Source: Winogradskyella sp.
GTDB taxonomy: Bacteria; Bacteroidota; Bacteroidia; Flavobacteriales; Flavobacteriaceae
Direction of reading: 5' to 3'
NCBI GenBank assembly: GCA_002722255.1
Contig: PBLD01000002.1
Location: 68,011-132,010, forward strand
DNA length: 64,000 bases
Each line of letters begins with the position of its first letter. Position 1 is the stretch's first letter. The position numbers and the translations under genes are program-made. The notes under the pieces are model-generated. The model searched no databases. It was not told the origin of the DNA and saw nothing but the letters and a program-made list of their open reading frames with translations. Shown here in pieces: positions 1 to 10,678 of the stretch.

Positions 1-131
1 CCTTTAGGCTTTAGAAGGCTGTCTTTTTGAATTTCTAAATCTGAAGAATTTTTAGAAGAATTCTCAGTGTCTTGTGCATTACAACTTGTAGCTAAAATTG
101 CTACAAATAAAAAGAGCATTACTTTTTTCAT
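1..131 (-). CDS. Lipoprotein N-terminus, gene cut by window start
   Basis: Reading leftward from an ATG at 129-131 gives 43 codons that run off the window. The product starts MKKVMLFLFVAILATSC, a short basic tip, a hydrophobic stretch and a cysteine at residue 17 that looks like a lipobox (the -3 position is Ala rather than Leu, so the match is imperfect). A Ser/Asn/Asp-rich linker follows. Inference: a lipoprotein attached to the inner or outer membrane. No domain lies within the visible part, so the function cannot be named. It is divergent from the methyltransferase that starts at 232. Confidence 0.6.
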   Translation of the reverse strand, partial: MKKVMLFLFVAILATSCNAQDTENSSKNSSDLEIQKDSLLKPK

Positions 132-231
132 TTTTTACAATTTTAAATTAGACATCTGCCATCTAAAAATCAAAAAAAATGCCATTCCAATACGAACTTA
201 CATTTTGTCAGTATATCTTATTTTTGCAACT

Positions 232-690
232 ATGACAGACAATTTTGTAAACGAATTTTTTGGTATAGGTATACAAAATGGTAAAACGCCAGAGAATCTT
301 GGTGTACTATGGAGATCAGCACAAAACTTAGGTGCTAGTTTTATTTTTACCATTGGTAATCGGTATGCAAAACAAGCCTGCGATACACATAATGCTGTAA
401 AATCGATGCCTTATTTTCATTATGATACTTTCGATGAGTTTTTTAATAATTTGCCTAAAGGTGCTAGGTTAGTAGGTGTAGAGTTAACAGATAACGCAGT
501 AGATTTAGAGACATTTCATCATCCAAGACGATGTGTCTATCTTTTGGGAGCAGAAGACCATGGGTTGTCTAAACAAGCCATAGAAAAGAGTCATTTTTTG
601 GTAAAATTCAAATCGCAACTAAGCCTTAATGTGTCTGTAGCAGGTAGTATTGTAATGTACGACAGAGGAATTAACAAACCTAGATCGTAA
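232..690 (+). CDS. SPOUT-fold (SpoU/TrmH family) RNA 2'-O-methyltransferase
   Basis: A protein of 152 residues from the ATG at 232. The reading frame is open upstream to 67, but that part would overlap the divergent lipoprotein start and has no family match, so the internal ATG (MTDNFVNEFFG) is preferred. Three SpoU motifs are visible: motif 1 around N-x-G-x-L-W-R (residues 22-28), motif 2 YLLGAEDHGLS near residue 105, and motif 3 LNVSVAGSIVMYDR near residue 133. Proteins of this family transfer a methyl group from S-adenosylmethionine to a ribose 2'-OH in tRNA or rRNA, using a trefoil-knot fold. The protein is short with no N-terminal substrate-binding extension; the target nucleotide cannot be told. 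It converges on fhs. Confidence 0.85.
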   Translation: MTDNFVNEFFGIGIQNGKTPENLGVLWRSAQNLGASFIFTIGNRYAKQACDTHNAVKSMPYFHYDTFDEFFNNLPKGARLVGVELTDNAVDLETFHHPRRCVYLLGAEDHGLSKQAIEKSHFLVKFKSQLSLNVSVAGSIVMYDRGINKPRS

Positions 691-698
691 GTTTTTAT

Positions 699-2366
699 TT
701 AAAACAAACCACTAATTTCACCACTGTCGCTAATGTCAATACCTTCAGATGCTGGATGCGTTGGTAAACCAGGCATACGCATTATTTCGCCAGTAATAGG
801 AATTAAAAAACCAGCTCCAGATGCAATTTCTATCTCACGAACAGTAATTATAAAATCTTTTGGTCTGCCCAGTAATTTAGGATTATCGGATAATGATTTT
901 TGAGTTTTTGCAATACAAATTGGTAGCTTATCTAGTTTTAGGTCTTTAATACGTTTTAGTTGCCGTTTGGCACTTGTGTTATAATCAACATGTTCAGCAC
1001 CATAAATTTTTTGAGCTATGGTTTCAATCTTTGTTTCAACATCCATGTCCCAGTCATAAAGTGGTTTAAATTTTGCTTTACTTGCTTCTGCAACTTCAAT
1101 AACATGTTCTGCAAGTTTTAATGCGCCTTTACCACCTTTAGCCCAAACATTGGCTACTGCAACTCTGATATTTTTAATTTTAGCTAAGTCTTTTATGAGT
1201 TGAATTTCTTCTTTAGTGTCGGACTTAAATTTATTGATAGCGATTATAGGAGTAACACCAAATTGCTGAATATTTTCAATATGTTTTTCTAAATTAGGAA
1301 GGCCTTGTCTCAGTGCCTCAACATTTGGTTCATTTAAAGTTTTTAAATCGGCACCTCCATGATATTTAAGGGCACGTATTGTTGTGGTTAATATAACTGC
1401 TTTTGGAGATATGTTGGCACTTTGGCATTTAATATCAAAAAACTTCTCAGCTCCTAAGTCAAAACCAAAACCAGCTTCAGTTACAGTATAATCAGAAAAA
1501 GACATTCCCATTAAAGTGCCTATAACGGAGTTGGTACCTTGAGCAATATTAGCAAATGGTCCGCCATGAATTATAGCTGGATTACCTTCAATGGTTTGTA
1601 CTAAATTGGGTTTTATAGCATGCTTTAAAAGTGTGGCCATAGCTCCAGCAACTTTTAAGTCTCTTGCATATATGGGCTGTTTCGAAAATGTGTAACCTAT
1701 AAAGATATTTCCCAGTCGATTCTTGAGGTCACTAAGGTCTTTTGAAATACATAAAATCGCCATAATTTCAGAAGCAGCAGTAATATCAAAGCCAGTTTCT
1801 CTTGGGATTCCAGAGGTTGTGCCGCCAAGACCAACAATTATACGTCTTAGTGCTCTATCGTTCATATCAACAACACGTTTCCAGGTAATTGTTCTTGGGT
1901 CTAATCCTACGGAATTTGTTTTGCTTTGTATATTATTATCTATAACTGCAGCCAAAAGGTTATGCGCTTTTTCAATGGCTGAGAAATCACCAGTAAAGTG
2001 TAAGTTAATATCCTCTAGAGGTAATACTTGCGAATAGCCTCCACCTGTTGCTCCACCTTTTATACCAAAAACAGGACCTAAGGAAGGTTCTCTTAAAACA
2101 ACGGTTGTTTTTTTATTTAGTTGGTTTAGGGCTTCAGATAAGCCTATAGAAATTGTTGTTTTGCCTTCTCCAGCAGGAGTAGGTGAGATTGCAGAAACTA
2201 GTATAAGATTACTTTTCTTGGCTTTATTTCTATTAATGAGCGATAATGGAAGCTTGGCTTTATCATTACCATACATTTCTATATTATTTGGATCAATACC
2301 AAACTTCTCTGCTATTTCGGTTATGGGCTTTAGTTTTACTTTTTTGGCAATCTGAAGATCAGTCAT
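699..2366 (-). CDS. fhs: Formate--tetrahydrofolate ligase
   Basis: Catalyses ATP-dependent formation of 10-formyl-tetrahydrofolate from formate and THF, feeding purine and fMet-tRNA synthesis. From ATG 2366 the product is 555 residues, the usual family length. The P-loop-like motif P-T-P-A-G-E-G-K-T-T lies near residue 62, followed by G-P-V-F-G-I-K-G-G-A-T-G-G-G. An in-frame ATG at 2396 would add ten residues, but a TAAATTTG box (a TAnnTTTG -7 element) sits at 2394-2401 on the same strand, so transcription should begin downstream of it; that decides for 2366. It is a single gene, convergent with the methyltransferase (8 bp gap) and divergent from era. Confidence 0.97.
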   Translation of the reverse strand: MTDLQIAKKVKLKPITEIAEKFGIDPNNIEMYGNDKAKLPLSLINRNKAKKSNLILVSAISPTPAGEGKTTISIGLSEALNQLNKKTTVVLREPSLGPVFGIKGGATGGGYSQVLPLEDINLHFTGDFSAIEKAHNLLAAVIDNNIQSKTNSVGLDPRTITWKRVVDMNDRALRRIIVGLGGTTSGIPRETGFDITAASEIMAILCISKDLSDLKNRLGNIFIGYTFSKQPIYARDLKVAGAMATLLKHAIKPNLVQTIEGNPAIIHGGPFANIAQGTNSVIGTLMGMSFSDYTVTEAGFGFDLGAEKFFDIKCQSANISPKAVILTTTIRALKYHGGADLKTLNEPNVEALRQGLPNLEKHIENIQQFGVTPIIAINKFKSDTKEEIQLIKDLAKIKNIRVAVANVWAKGGKGALKLAEHVIEVAEASKAKFKPLYDWDMDVETKIETIAQKIYGAEHVDYNTSAKRQLKRIKDLKLDKLPICIAKTQKSLSDNPKLLGRPKDFIITVREIEIASGAGFLIPITGEIMRMPGLPTHPASEGIDISDSGEISGLF

Positions 2367-2507
2367 AGTTTTTAAGATGAATTCATACAAATTCAAATTT
2401 AGACCATTGAAATCAGATAAATGGTGATTTTTGTCATGTGTGAAAATGTATCGGTCTATTGAGAACTTATAAACTTAAAGGTTGTAACTTTGCCAAAACT
2501 TTGATAC

Positions 2508-3389
2508 ATGCATAAAGCTGGTTTTGTAAATATTATTGGTAATCCAAACGTCGGTAAATCGACCTTGATGAACGCTTTTGTTGGTGAGAAGCTATCCATC
2601 ATAACATCGAAAGCACAAACCACAAGACATAGAATCCTTGGAATTGTTAATGGTGAAGACTTTCAAATGGTGTTGAGTGATACACCAGGTATCATAAAAC
2701 CAGCCTACGAGTTACAATCCTCAATGATGGATTTTGTAAAGTCCGCTTTTGAAGATGCAGATGTGCTAATCTACATGGTTGAAATAGGTGAGAAGGAACT
2801 CAAAGATGAAGCCTTTTTTAAGAAAATTACCAATTCTAAAATTCCTGTTTTATTACTGTTAAATAAAATAGATAACTCAAACCAAGAGCAATTAGAAGAA
2901 CAAGCGGAATTATGGCAAAGTAAAGTGCCAAATGCAGAGTTTTATCCAATTTCTGCTTTAAATGGTTTCAATGTTCAAAATGTATTTCAAAGAATAATTG
3001 AGTTATTACCAGAGTCTCCGCCATTTTATCCTAAAGATCAATTAACTGATAAGCCAGAGCGCTTTTTTGTTAATGAAGCGATTAGAGAAAAAATATTGCT
3101 TCACTATAAAAAGGAAATCCCATATTCTGTAGAGGTTGATACCGAAGAGTTTTTTGAAGAGGAAAACATTATAAGAATTCGCTCTGTCATTATGGTAGAG
3201 CGCGATACACAAAAAGGGATTATTATAGGTCACAAGGGTTCTGCTTTAAAGCGTGTTGGAGTAGAAGCTAGAAAAGATTTAGAAAAGTTTTTTGGTAAAC
3301 AAATTCACTTGGAATTATACGTTAAGGTGAACAAAAACTGGAGATCGAATCAAAAACAATTAAAACGATTTGGGTATAACCAGAAGTAA
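2508..3389 (+). CDS. era: GTPase Era, 16S rRNA-binding ribosome assembly factor
   Basis: 293 residues, normal for Era. The N-terminal G domain shows G1 GNPNVGKST (residues 11-19), G3 D-T-P-G near residue 65 and G4 N-K-I-D near residue 124. The C-terminal KH domain carries the G-H-K-G-S loop (residues about 242-246) used to bind the 3' end of 16S rRNA during 30S maturation at the membrane. A TAACTTTG box at 2485-2492 lies 15 nt ahead of the ATG and is a likely -7 element; no clear TTTG sits at ideal spacing. It forms a ribosome-assembly GTPase neighbourhood with der at 4056, with one opposing gene between them. Confidence 0.97.
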   Translation: MHKAGFVNIIGNPNVGKSTLMNAFVGEKLSIITSKAQTTRHRILGIVNGEDFQMVLSDTPGIIKPAYELQSSMMDFVKSAFEDADVLIYMVEIGEKELKDEAFFKKITNSKIPVLLLLNKIDNSNQEQLEEQAELWQSKVPNAEFYPISALNGFNVQNVFQRIIELLPESPPFYPKDQLTDKPERFFVNEAIREKILLHYKKEIPYSVEVDTEEFFEEENIIRIRSVIMVERDTQKGIIIGHKGSALKRVGVEARKDLEKFFGKQIHLELYVKVNKNWRSNQKQLKRFGYNQK

Positions 3390-3390
3390 G

Positions 3391-3912
3391 TTATTCTACT
3401 GCATGTATATCTTTACTTCGCAACGTATCTCGCATAAAATGATGTAATTGATGCATTTGCTCCATACCAGCTTTTTTGCCAAGTCTTCCGCTAAAATAAA
3501 GAGCAAACCAAACAACTATCATAAGTAAGGTAACAAAAAGCTGTATGGCAAAATTATTACCCAGAGACCAATTGACGTAAGCCCAAATCCCAAATCCAAA
3601 AAAGAAAGCAGCAGCAGCAAAATGAAAGAACATAAACATGGTCCATACTGTTGGGTTAGGTCCAAATAGACCATAAATAGTGCTAAGCTTTTCATTGTCG
3701 TAATCCTCATTGATTTCAAGATGCAATTGTGGTGACCAAAAGTGCTGCTTAGCTTTGGGTATTTTTATAAACACATGGTCATCAACACGTGTTACAATAA
3801 ATTCAGATTGACTTTTACCTTCTTTTTCAAATAGTGATAACAGACTTTCATTGTCATGACTGACATTGAATTTAAATCTTGGCCTTAAAACAATTTCGTT
3901 AGAAAGTTCCAT
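3391..3912 (-). CDS. Conserved small membrane protein between era and der
   Basis: 173 residues from ATG 3910-3912 (MELSNEIVLRPRFKF). An in-frame start 48 nt upstream would add a lysine/isoleucine-rich stretch with no clear role and was not used. The first 85 or so residues are soluble and acidic. Two hydrophobic segments follow, around residues 95-117 (rich in Phe and Ala) and 122-142, joined by a short turn, and the tail ends in a His/Met-rich helix. The family is not named with certainty. It abuts era tail-to-tail (1 bp gap). The likely place is the inner membrane; no function can be assigned from sequence. Confidence 0.7.
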   Translation of the reverse strand: MELSNEIVLRPRFKFNVSHDNESLLSLFEKEGKSQSEFIVTRVDDHVFIKIPKAKQHFWSPQLHLEINEDYDNEKLSTIYGLFGPNPTVWTMFMFFHFAAAAFFFGFGIWAYVNWSLGNNFAIQLFVTLLMIVVWFALYFSGRLGKKAGMEQMHQLHHFMRDTLRSKDIHAVE

Positions 3913-4055
3913 TATAAATAATATTAATTTCAATTTACATATTTTCTTAATTAAACTCAAAACTTAAATTCCAAATACATAAATCGTTAATCTAAAATTA
4001 AACCCTACCTTTGCTACCGCTTACAGGATATGTAATGCAGATTAAATTATAATAT

Positions 4056-5360
4056 ATGGGAAACATTGTTGCAATAGTAGGAAGACCAAATGTTGGTAAA
4101 TCAACGTTTTTTAATCGTTTAATAAAAAGGCGTGAAGCTATAGTTGATGCCGTTAGTGGTGTAACCAGAGACCGTCACTATGGTAAAACCGACTGGAATG
4201 GAAGAGAGTTTTCACTCATTGATACTGGTGGCTATGTCGTTGGTAGCGATGATATTTTTGAAGCCGAAATAGATAAGCAGGTAGAACTAGCAATAGATGA
4301 AGCAGATGCCATCATCTTTATGGTAGATGTAGAAACAGGTGTTACTGGTATGGATGAGGATGTGGCAAAACTTTTGAGAAAAGTAGAAAAACCGGTTTTC
4401 CTTGTTGTAAATAAAGTAGATAACAATAAGCGAGGTGAAGATGCTGTTGAATTTTATTCGCTTGGTTTAGGTGATTATTATACCATAGCGAGTATCAATG
4501 GTAGTGGAACGGGAGATTTATTAGATGCTGTTGTAGAAGCCTTACCAGAAAAAGAAGAAGTAGAAGAAGAGCAACTGCCAAGATTTGCAGTAGTTGGTCG
4601 TCCTAATGCTGGTAAATCATCATTTATAAATGCATTAATTGGTGAAGATCGTTACATCGTAACAGACATTGCTGGTACTACAAGAGACTCTATCGATACA
4701 AAGTATAACCGTTTTGGATTTGAATTTAATCTGGTTGATACAGCTGGTATTCGTCGCAAATCTAAAGTTAAAGAGGATTTAGAGTTTTACTCAGTAATGC
4801 GAAGCATAAGAGCTATAGAGCATTGCGACGTTTGTTTGTTAGTGCTAGATGCTACAAGAGGTTTTGATGGTCAGGTTCAGAATATTTTCTGGCTAGCTGA
4901 GCGCAACAGAAAAGGAATCGTAATTTTAGTAAATAAATGGGACTTGGTTGAAAAAGATAACAAAACAGCCAAGGAATTTGAAAAACACATCAGACAAGAA
5001 ATAGCACCTTTTACAGATGTGCCAATTGTATTTATTTCAGTATTAAATAAACAACGAATTTTTAAAGCAATAGAAACTGCTGTAGAAGTTTATAAAAACA
5101 GAGCTAAGAGGATTAAAACCAGTGTTTTAAACGAAACGTTATTGCCAATTATAGAACATAACCCTCCACCAGCTTATAAAGGAAAGTACGTGAAGATAAA
5201 GTATATAATGCAGCTGCCAACTCCACAACCTCAGTTTGCATTTTTCTGTAATTTGCCTCAATACGTTAAGGATCCTTACAGACGTTTTTTAGAAAACCAG
5301 CTTAGAGACCACTTTGATTTTAATGGAGTACCTGTAAGTGTTTACATGCGAAAAAAATAG
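4056..5360 (+). CDS. der: GTPase Der (EngA), double-G-domain 50S assembly factor
   Basis: 434 residues with the tandem GTPase layout unique to Der. G domain 1 has GRPNVGKST (residues 8-16), D-T-G-G and N-K-V-D; G domain 2 has GRPNAGKSS (near residue 181), D-T-A-G-I and N-K-W-D. A C-terminal KH-like domain ends V-Y-M-R-K-K. Der acts in late 50S ribosomal subunit assembly. A TACCTTTG box at 4006-4013 is a plausible -7 promoter element 43 nt before the ATG. The next gene starts 15 nt after the stop in the same direction and could be read through. Confidence 0.97.
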   Translation: MGNIVAIVGRPNVGKSTFFNRLIKRREAIVDAVSGVTRDRHYGKTDWNGREFSLIDTGGYVVGSDDIFEAEIDKQVELAIDEADAIIFMVDVETGVTGMDEDVAKLLRKVEKPVFLVVNKVDNNKRGEDAVEFYSLGLGDYYTIASINGSGTGDLLDAVVEALPEKEEVEEEQLPRFAVVGRPNAGKSSFINALIGEDRYIVTDIAGTTRDSIDTKYNRFGFEFNLVDTAGIRRKSKVKEDLEFYSVMRSIRAIEHCDVCLLVLDATRGFDGQVQNIFWLAERNRKGIVILVNKWDLVEKDNKTAKEFEKHIRQEIAPFTDVPIVFISVLNKQRIFKAIETAVEVYKNRAKRIKTSVLNETLLPIIEHNPPPAYKGKYVKIKYIMQLPTPQPQFAFFCNLPQYVKDPYRRFLENQLRDHFDFNGVPVSVYMRKK

Positions 5361-5374
5361 TACTTTTATTCGCT

Positions 5375-7807
5375 ATGAAAATACATAAGTTGTTTTTGTT
5401 TGGTGCATTAGTACTATCATTTAGTCTATTTGCTCAAGACGCTCCGCCAGAAATTAGTGTAACAGGTGAACAGTATTATTGTTCAGATACACCAATGAAT
5501 ATTGTAACATCTGTATCTATTACAGACCCAAATCCAGAAGATACAACCTTGCAACAAGTGTTTGTTCAAATAGCGGAGGGTTATGAGTTAGGTGAAGATA
5601 CATTAGTTTTAAGTGGTGTACATCCAAATATTACTTCAACCTGGAATGCAGCTCAAGGACAGTTAGCGTTATTTGGACCAGCAACGTTTGCTGAGTTTGA
5701 ATCTGCAATTGAAGATGTGCTTTTTCAGACCACACAAGTCAATTTTTCTGAAGACAAGCAATTTTCGATCAACTTAGGAAATGCGAACTACTTACCAAGT
5801 ACAGGACATTATTATTTTTATGTTTCTAGTCCTGGTATAACCTGGACAGAAGCAAGAGATGCAGCTGCAAATCAAAATTACTACGGATTAACAGGGTATT
5901 TAGCCACAATAACATCAGAAGAAGAAGCACAATTGTCAGGTGAACAAACCTCTGGTACAGGATGGATTGGTGCATCTGATGCAGAAACAGAAGGAACATG
6001 GAAGTGGGAAACTGGTCCTGAAGCAGGTACTGTTTTTTGGCAGGGCGCTGCTAATGGAAATCCAGTAAATGGGGAATTTTCATTTTGGAATTCTGGCGAA
6101 CCGAATAATGCAGGAGACGAAGATTATGCACATATAACTTCACCAAGTATTGGTATACTTGGGTCTTGGAATGACTTAGCTGTTACAGGAGATACAAATC
6201 CAGGTGGAGCTTATCATCCGCAAGGCTACATTGTAGAGTTTGGTGGTTTACCTAATGAACCAGAAATAAATCTTTCGGCTAATAGTACCATCATTACACC
6301 TAGAATTTTATCTGAAGATATAACAGTTTGTGGCGTAGAGCAGGTAACTATAGCAGTAGAATCTTCTACCAATAATGCAGATTGGTATACTTCAGAGACA
6401 GCCGCAGTGCCTGTGCATTCTGGTACAACGTATGATGTTTCTTTAACAGAAACTACGACGTATTGGATATTGCCAGTAGTGCCAGCATGTATTGGTAATA
6501 CACAGCGTTATCCTGTAACCGTTTATGTTAACGCAGTACCAGAGACTAATGATATAACAATTATTCAGTGCGAAGATGAAGTTATAGATGGTTCTACAAA
6601 TTTTAATCTGAGTGAGTATAATGATGCAATTGTAAGTGGCGATTTGTCTAATATAGAGGTTGCATACTTTTCTGATGCTGAATTTTTAAATCAGATCGAT
6701 GATCAGAATTATATAAATTCATTCAATAATCAAACAATTTATGCATTAGTAACTAATGCGTTAACACAATGTAGTAATCAGGCTGAGGTAGTTTTGATTG
6801 TTAATACAGCGTTGTCTCCATCAGTTAGTATAGAAGAATGTGATAATTTAGAAGAAACAGGTTTAGTAACGTTTGATCTTACGGTAGCAGAAACAGCTAT
6901 TTATGCAAACGAAGGATTCGATAAGCAAGTAGAAGGTTTTTATGAAACTTATAATGATGCTCTTTTACTTCAAAATCCTTTAAATAATAACTATAATAAT
7001 AGTCAACCTTACTATCAAGTAGTTTATGCTCGTGTTCAGCAAGATGGTAATTGTCATAGTATAGTAGAAGTGGAGTTGAATGTTGAGCCACTTCCAGAAC
7101 TTATGGAAGATGAAACAGTCTATTATTGTTTGAACACATTTCCAGAGACCATTTCATTATATGGAGGTATTATTAATGATGTACCTAACAATTATTATTA
7201 TAATTGGTCTACTGGAGAGACAACAATTAATATAGATATTAACGAGCCAGGAGCTTATACCGTAGAAGTAACAAGACCTAACGGTTGCACCAATCAAAGA
7301 ACTATAACGGTATTACCATCTAGTACTGCAGTGGTAGAAACTATTGAGGTGTCAGACGCTTCGGAGTATAATACAATTACAATTCTAACATCAGGTGAAG
7401 GAGAATATCTTTATGCTTTAAATGATGAAAATGGACCATACCAAGAGTCTAATACTTTTGAAGATGTAGCATCAGGTGTATACACGGTTTATATCAAAGA
7501 TATAAAGGCAGATTGTGGTATTATTTCAGAAGATATATCAGTCTTAGGATTTCCTAAATTCTTTACACCTAACGGAGATACAATAAACGATACCTGGCAA
7601 ATTAGTGGGTTTTCTTCTCAGTTTCCTGTAACGGCATCAGTAAAAATCTTTAATAGATTTGGGAAAATTATTACAGTTTTAAACGCGTCTAATTCGCAAT
7701 GGGATGGTAGTTACAAAGGTGAAACTTTACCATCTGATGACTATTGGTTTGAAGCAGAATTAGCAGATGGAAGGACTTTCAAAGGGCACTTTACGCTAAA
7801 GCGATAG
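5375..7807 (+). CDS. Secreted C-type-lectin-like protein with T9SS type B sorting domain
   Basis: 810 residues. A signal peptide (MKIHKLFLFGALVLSFSLFAQ) is followed by a cadherin-like acidic region, then a C-type-lectin-like domain at about residues 145-290 with the hallmark W-x-G-x-x-D, F-W-N-S-G-E-P-N-N and W-N-D-L motifs that normally hold Ca2+ and sugar or protein ligands. Several Ig-like repeats with paired cysteines follow. The last 85 residues (F-F-T-P-N-G-D-x-x-N-D-x-W, then I-F-N-R-F-G-K) form the CHU_C/gliding-type C-terminal signal for type IX secretion. Inference: a large adhesin or surface-binding protein exported across the outer membrane. It lies directly behind der, but a functional link is unlikely. 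Confidence 0.88.
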   Translation: MKIHKLFLFGALVLSFSLFAQDAPPEISVTGEQYYCSDTPMNIVTSVSITDPNPEDTTLQQVFVQIAEGYELGEDTLVLSGVHPNITSTWNAAQGQLALFGPATFAEFESAIEDVLFQTTQVNFSEDKQFSINLGNANYLPSTGHYYFYVSSPGITWTEARDAAANQNYYGLTGYLATITSEEEAQLSGEQTSGTGWIGASDAETEGTWKWETGPEAGTVFWQGAANGNPVNGEFSFWNSGEPNNAGDEDYAHITSPSIGILGSWNDLAVTGDTNPGGAYHPQGYIVEFGGLPNEPEINLSANSTIITPRILSEDITVCGVEQVTIAVESSTNNADWYTSETAAVPVHSGTTYDVSLTETTTYWILPVVPACIGNTQRYPVTVYVNAVPETNDITIIQCEDEVIDGSTNFNLSEYNDAIVSGDLSNIEVAYFSDAEFLNQIDDQNYINSFNNQTIYALVTNALTQCSNQAEVVLIVNTALSPSVSIEECDNLEETGLVTFDLTVAETAIYANEGFDKQVEGFYETYNDALLLQNPLNNNYNNSQPYYQVVYARVQQDGNCHSIVEVELNVEPLPELMEDETVYYCLNTFPETISLYGGIINDVPNNYYYNWSTGETTINIDINEPGAYTVEVTRPNGCTNQRTITVLPSSTAVVETIEVSDASEYNTITILTSGEGEYLYALNDENGPYQESNTFEDVASGVYTVYIKDIKADCGIISEDISVLGFPKFFTPNGDTINDTWQISGFSSQFPVTASVKIFNRFGKIITVLNASNSQWDGSYKGETLPSDDYWFEAELADGRTFKGHFTLKR

Positions 7808-7900
7808 CGAAATTTTATTGTTTTTTTAAGAAATTTCATACGATTTATTCTTTTATTGCGTTAAAGCTTTAGCTATTTAATTAACCATCAATCAATCTCT

Positions 7901-10678
7901 ATGAAAAAACTAACTTTAGTTTTTGCATTGCTCTTTGCATGTTTTACTTTTTCACAAGAAAAAACTTTCGAAATTACAGGAACTTTAATAACAGAAGATT
8001 CTAATCTGCCAATAGAGTCAGCTACAGTTTACCTCGAACGACTAAAAGACAGTAGTGTTGTTTCTTATACAATTTCAGACAAAAACGGATTTTTTAAAAT
8101 TGAAGGACGAACCTTTGATGAGCGTCTTAACTTCTACGCGTCTTATATTGGTTATGGTATCTATAAAAAGGAAATAGATATAACAAAAGGATCCATAGAT
8201 TTAAAGACGATCTCTATGCAGCTAGATAATCAGCTAAAGGAAGTGCTTATAAAGTCTACCGCTCCAATAACTATAAAAAAAGATACTCTAGAGTTTAATG
8301 TAAAATCTTTTAAGACAAAAAAGGATGCCACAGTAGAAGATTTGCTTAAGCAATTGCCAGGTGTAGAAGTAGATGAAGAAGGTAAAATCACAGTAAATGG
8401 TAAAGAGGTAAACAAGATTTTAGTAAATGGTAAACCGTTTTTTGGTGACGATCCAACCATAACAACAAAGAACCTTACTAAAGATATTATTGAAAAAATT
8501 CAAGTCGTTGATACCAAAACAAAGTCCGAAGCATTTACAGGAGAAGCTGGTGACAAAGAAAATAAAACCATAAATCTAACTATAAAAGAAGAAAATAATA
8601 AAGGTGTTTTTGGTAGAGTAGCTGCAGGTGCTGGTACAGATCAGCGCTATGAATATGCAGGTATGGTTAACCTTTTTAATAATGATAGACGTATTAGTGT
8701 GCTTGCAGGTGGCAATAATATTAATTCACCAGGTTTTAGTTTTGGAGAACTTTCTAAAATGTTTGGAAACGCAAGTAGCATTTATATTAACAGTAACGGA
8801 TCTTTTAGGTTTGATGGTCGCTCTTTTGGAGGTGGGCAAGGTATTACAACATCTAGAAGTACAGGCTTAAATTATGCCGACGTAATTGGCGAAACTGTTG
8901 ATATTGCAGCAGATTATTTTAATTCATCAAGTAATTCTGAAAATCAAACCATTTCTGAGCGCGAAACTATCTTAGCAGATTCAAGATTTTTTACAAATTC
9001 GCGTTCAACTTCAAATAATGATACAGACAGCCATTCTGCAAATTTAGAATTTGAGATTGAAACAGATTCAACTTTTCAATTAAGTATTGAGCCTTCATTT
9101 GGCTATTCTAAAACCAAAACATTCTATAATAGCAATGACGAAACTTTAGATGAGGATTTAGTGCTTACCAACCAGTCTGCTGTAAACTCTGATGTAGAAA
9201 GTTATGCCAGAGAGTTTTCTACAAATATTTCTGCTACAAAACGATTTGGAAGCAAAGGAGCTTTTATAAAGGCTGAGGTAGAAACAGAAATTAACAAACA
9301 AGAAAGTGATGACTATTTAAATTCTGTTGCAGAAATTTTTGGAACAGATCCTGAAACTATAGTAAGAAATCAATTTACAGATGGTGTTAATGATAGTTAT
9401 GGTGTTTCTACAGAATTAACCTATAGGTTACCAATAGTAGCAAAAAAGCTCTTTCTAAATTTTGAATACGAATATTCTAGAGACAAGGAGAATAATAGGC
9501 AAAGTACTTTTGATTATAACGACACTTCTGAAGGTTTTGATGACTTCAATACAGAACTAAGTACAGATTTTGAATATACAGACTCGAGAAGCATACCTAG
9601 AGTTGGTGTAACGTATAATGGCGAAAAGTTTTATACAAGATTAAACATAGGTTACAATATCCGCACATTAGAAAATAATGATTTATTACGACCTCAATTT
9701 AATGTTGAGCGACAATTCAAAAATTTAGAAGCGAGTTACAGAGTTAATTATAGATTTAGTCCTAAAGCATCTGTTTATGCAAGCTACTGGTTAAGTAATA
9801 ATCCGCCAGGATTGCGTCAATTACAAGCATTTACAGATGTGTCAAATCCATTAAGTGTCATTGTTGGTAATCCAAACCTAGAACCATCTAGGAGACATAG
9901 CTTTTATGCAGGTTATAATGCTTTCGATTGGCAAAAGCGAACAGGATTTTACGCTAACTTTAATTCAAATTTTACCAACAATCAAGTAGTTTCTAGAACG
10001 GTTGTAGATCCTGAAACTTTAGTAAGAACAACAACCTATGAGAACGTAGATGGTAACTATAGTTTTGGTATTTCTGGAACATATAGTAAAGAAATAAAGT
10101 TAGATACTTTAAAATCTATAAAGCTTAATTTAAGAACTCGCTTTGATAGAAGTAAGAACATCAACTTTAATAATGATGTGCAATACGCGAGTACAGTAAA
10201 TACAATAACTCCAAGATTAGGAATAGATTTTATTTGGGATAAGGTAATGGAATTAAAGCCATATTACGAAGTTAATATTTCGAACAACGCCTTTGACATT
10301 GAAGCATTTGAAGACCGAAACTTTACACGTCATAATGCAGGATTGAGAACCGCTACCTTTTTACCTAAAAAGTTTGAATGGGAAAATGATATTAGATTTA
10401 GTTATAACCCAAATGTAGCTGAAGGCTTTCAAAAAAGTGCTTGGTTCTGGAACTCTACATTGACATACAGCATCCTAAAGGATAAAGGGTTGATATCTTT
10501 AAAAGTGTACGATTTACTCAACCAAAACACAAACGCAAGGCGTACCGCAACACAAGATTATATACAAGATTATCAAAGCACAGTTTTGCGTCAGTACTTT
10601 ATGTTAGGCTTTAGTTATAAGTTTAATAGCTTGGGCTCTAAAGGTGAAACAGGAGATGATGATTTCTTGATGTTCTAG
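7901..10678 (+). CDS. Outer-membrane beta-barrel protein, TonB-dependent receptor-like
   Basis: 925 residues. A signal peptide ending near C-F-T-F-S-Q is followed by a carboxypeptidase-regulatory-like domain (about residues 24-115), a plug-like segment with I-L-V-N-G-K-P-F-F-G-D-D-P, and a long C-terminal barrel rich in alternating aromatic strands, ending in D-D-D-F-L-M-F. The layout matches the 'outer membrane beta-barrel family' group related to TonB-dependent receptors but distinct from SusC; no SusD partner is adjacent. The substrate is unknown. It starts 93 bp after the lectin-type gene and converges directly on the TPM operon with no gap. Confidence 0.87.
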   Translation: MKKLTLVFALLFACFTFSQEKTFEITGTLITEDSNLPIESATVYLERLKDSSVVSYTISDKNGFFKIEGRTFDERLNFYASYIGYGIYKKEIDITKGSIDLKTISMQLDNQLKEVLIKSTAPITIKKDTLEFNVKSFKTKKDATVEDLLKQLPGVEVDEEGKITVNGKEVNKILVNGKPFFGDDPTITTKNLTKDIIEKIQVVDTKTKSEAFTGEAGDKENKTINLTIKEENNKGVFGRVAAGAGTDQRYEYAGMVNLFNNDRRISVLAGGNNINSPGFSFGELSKMFGNASSIYINSNGSFRFDGRSFGGGQGITTSRSTGLNYADVIGETVDIAADYFNSSSNSENQTISERETILADSRFFTNSRSTSNNDTDSHSANLEFEIETDSTFQLSIEPSFGYSKTKTFYNSNDETLDEDLVLTNQSAVNSDVESYAREFSTNISATKRFGSKGAFIKAEVETEINKQESDDYLNSVAEIFGTDPETIVRNQFTDGVNDSYGVSTELTYRLPIVAKKLFLNFEYEYSRDKENNRQSTFDYNDTSEGFDDFNTELSTDFEYTDSRSIPRVGVTYNGEKFYTRLNIGYNIRTLENNDLLRPQFNVERQFKNLEASYRVNYRFSPKASVYASYWLSNNPPGLRQLQAFTDVSNPLSVIVGNPNLEPSRRHSFYAGYNAFDWQKRTGFYANFNSNFTNNQVVSRTVVDPETLVRTTTYENVDGNYSFGISGTYSKEIKLDTLKSIKLNLRTRFDRSKNINFNNDVQYASTVNTITPRLGIDFIWDKVMELKPYYEVNISNNAFDIEAFEDRNFTRHNAGLRTATFLPKKFEWENDIRFSYNPNVAEGFQKSAWFWNSTLTYSILKDKGLISLKVYDLLNQNTNARRTATQDYIQDYQSTVLRQYFMLGFSYKFNSLGSKGETGDDDFLMF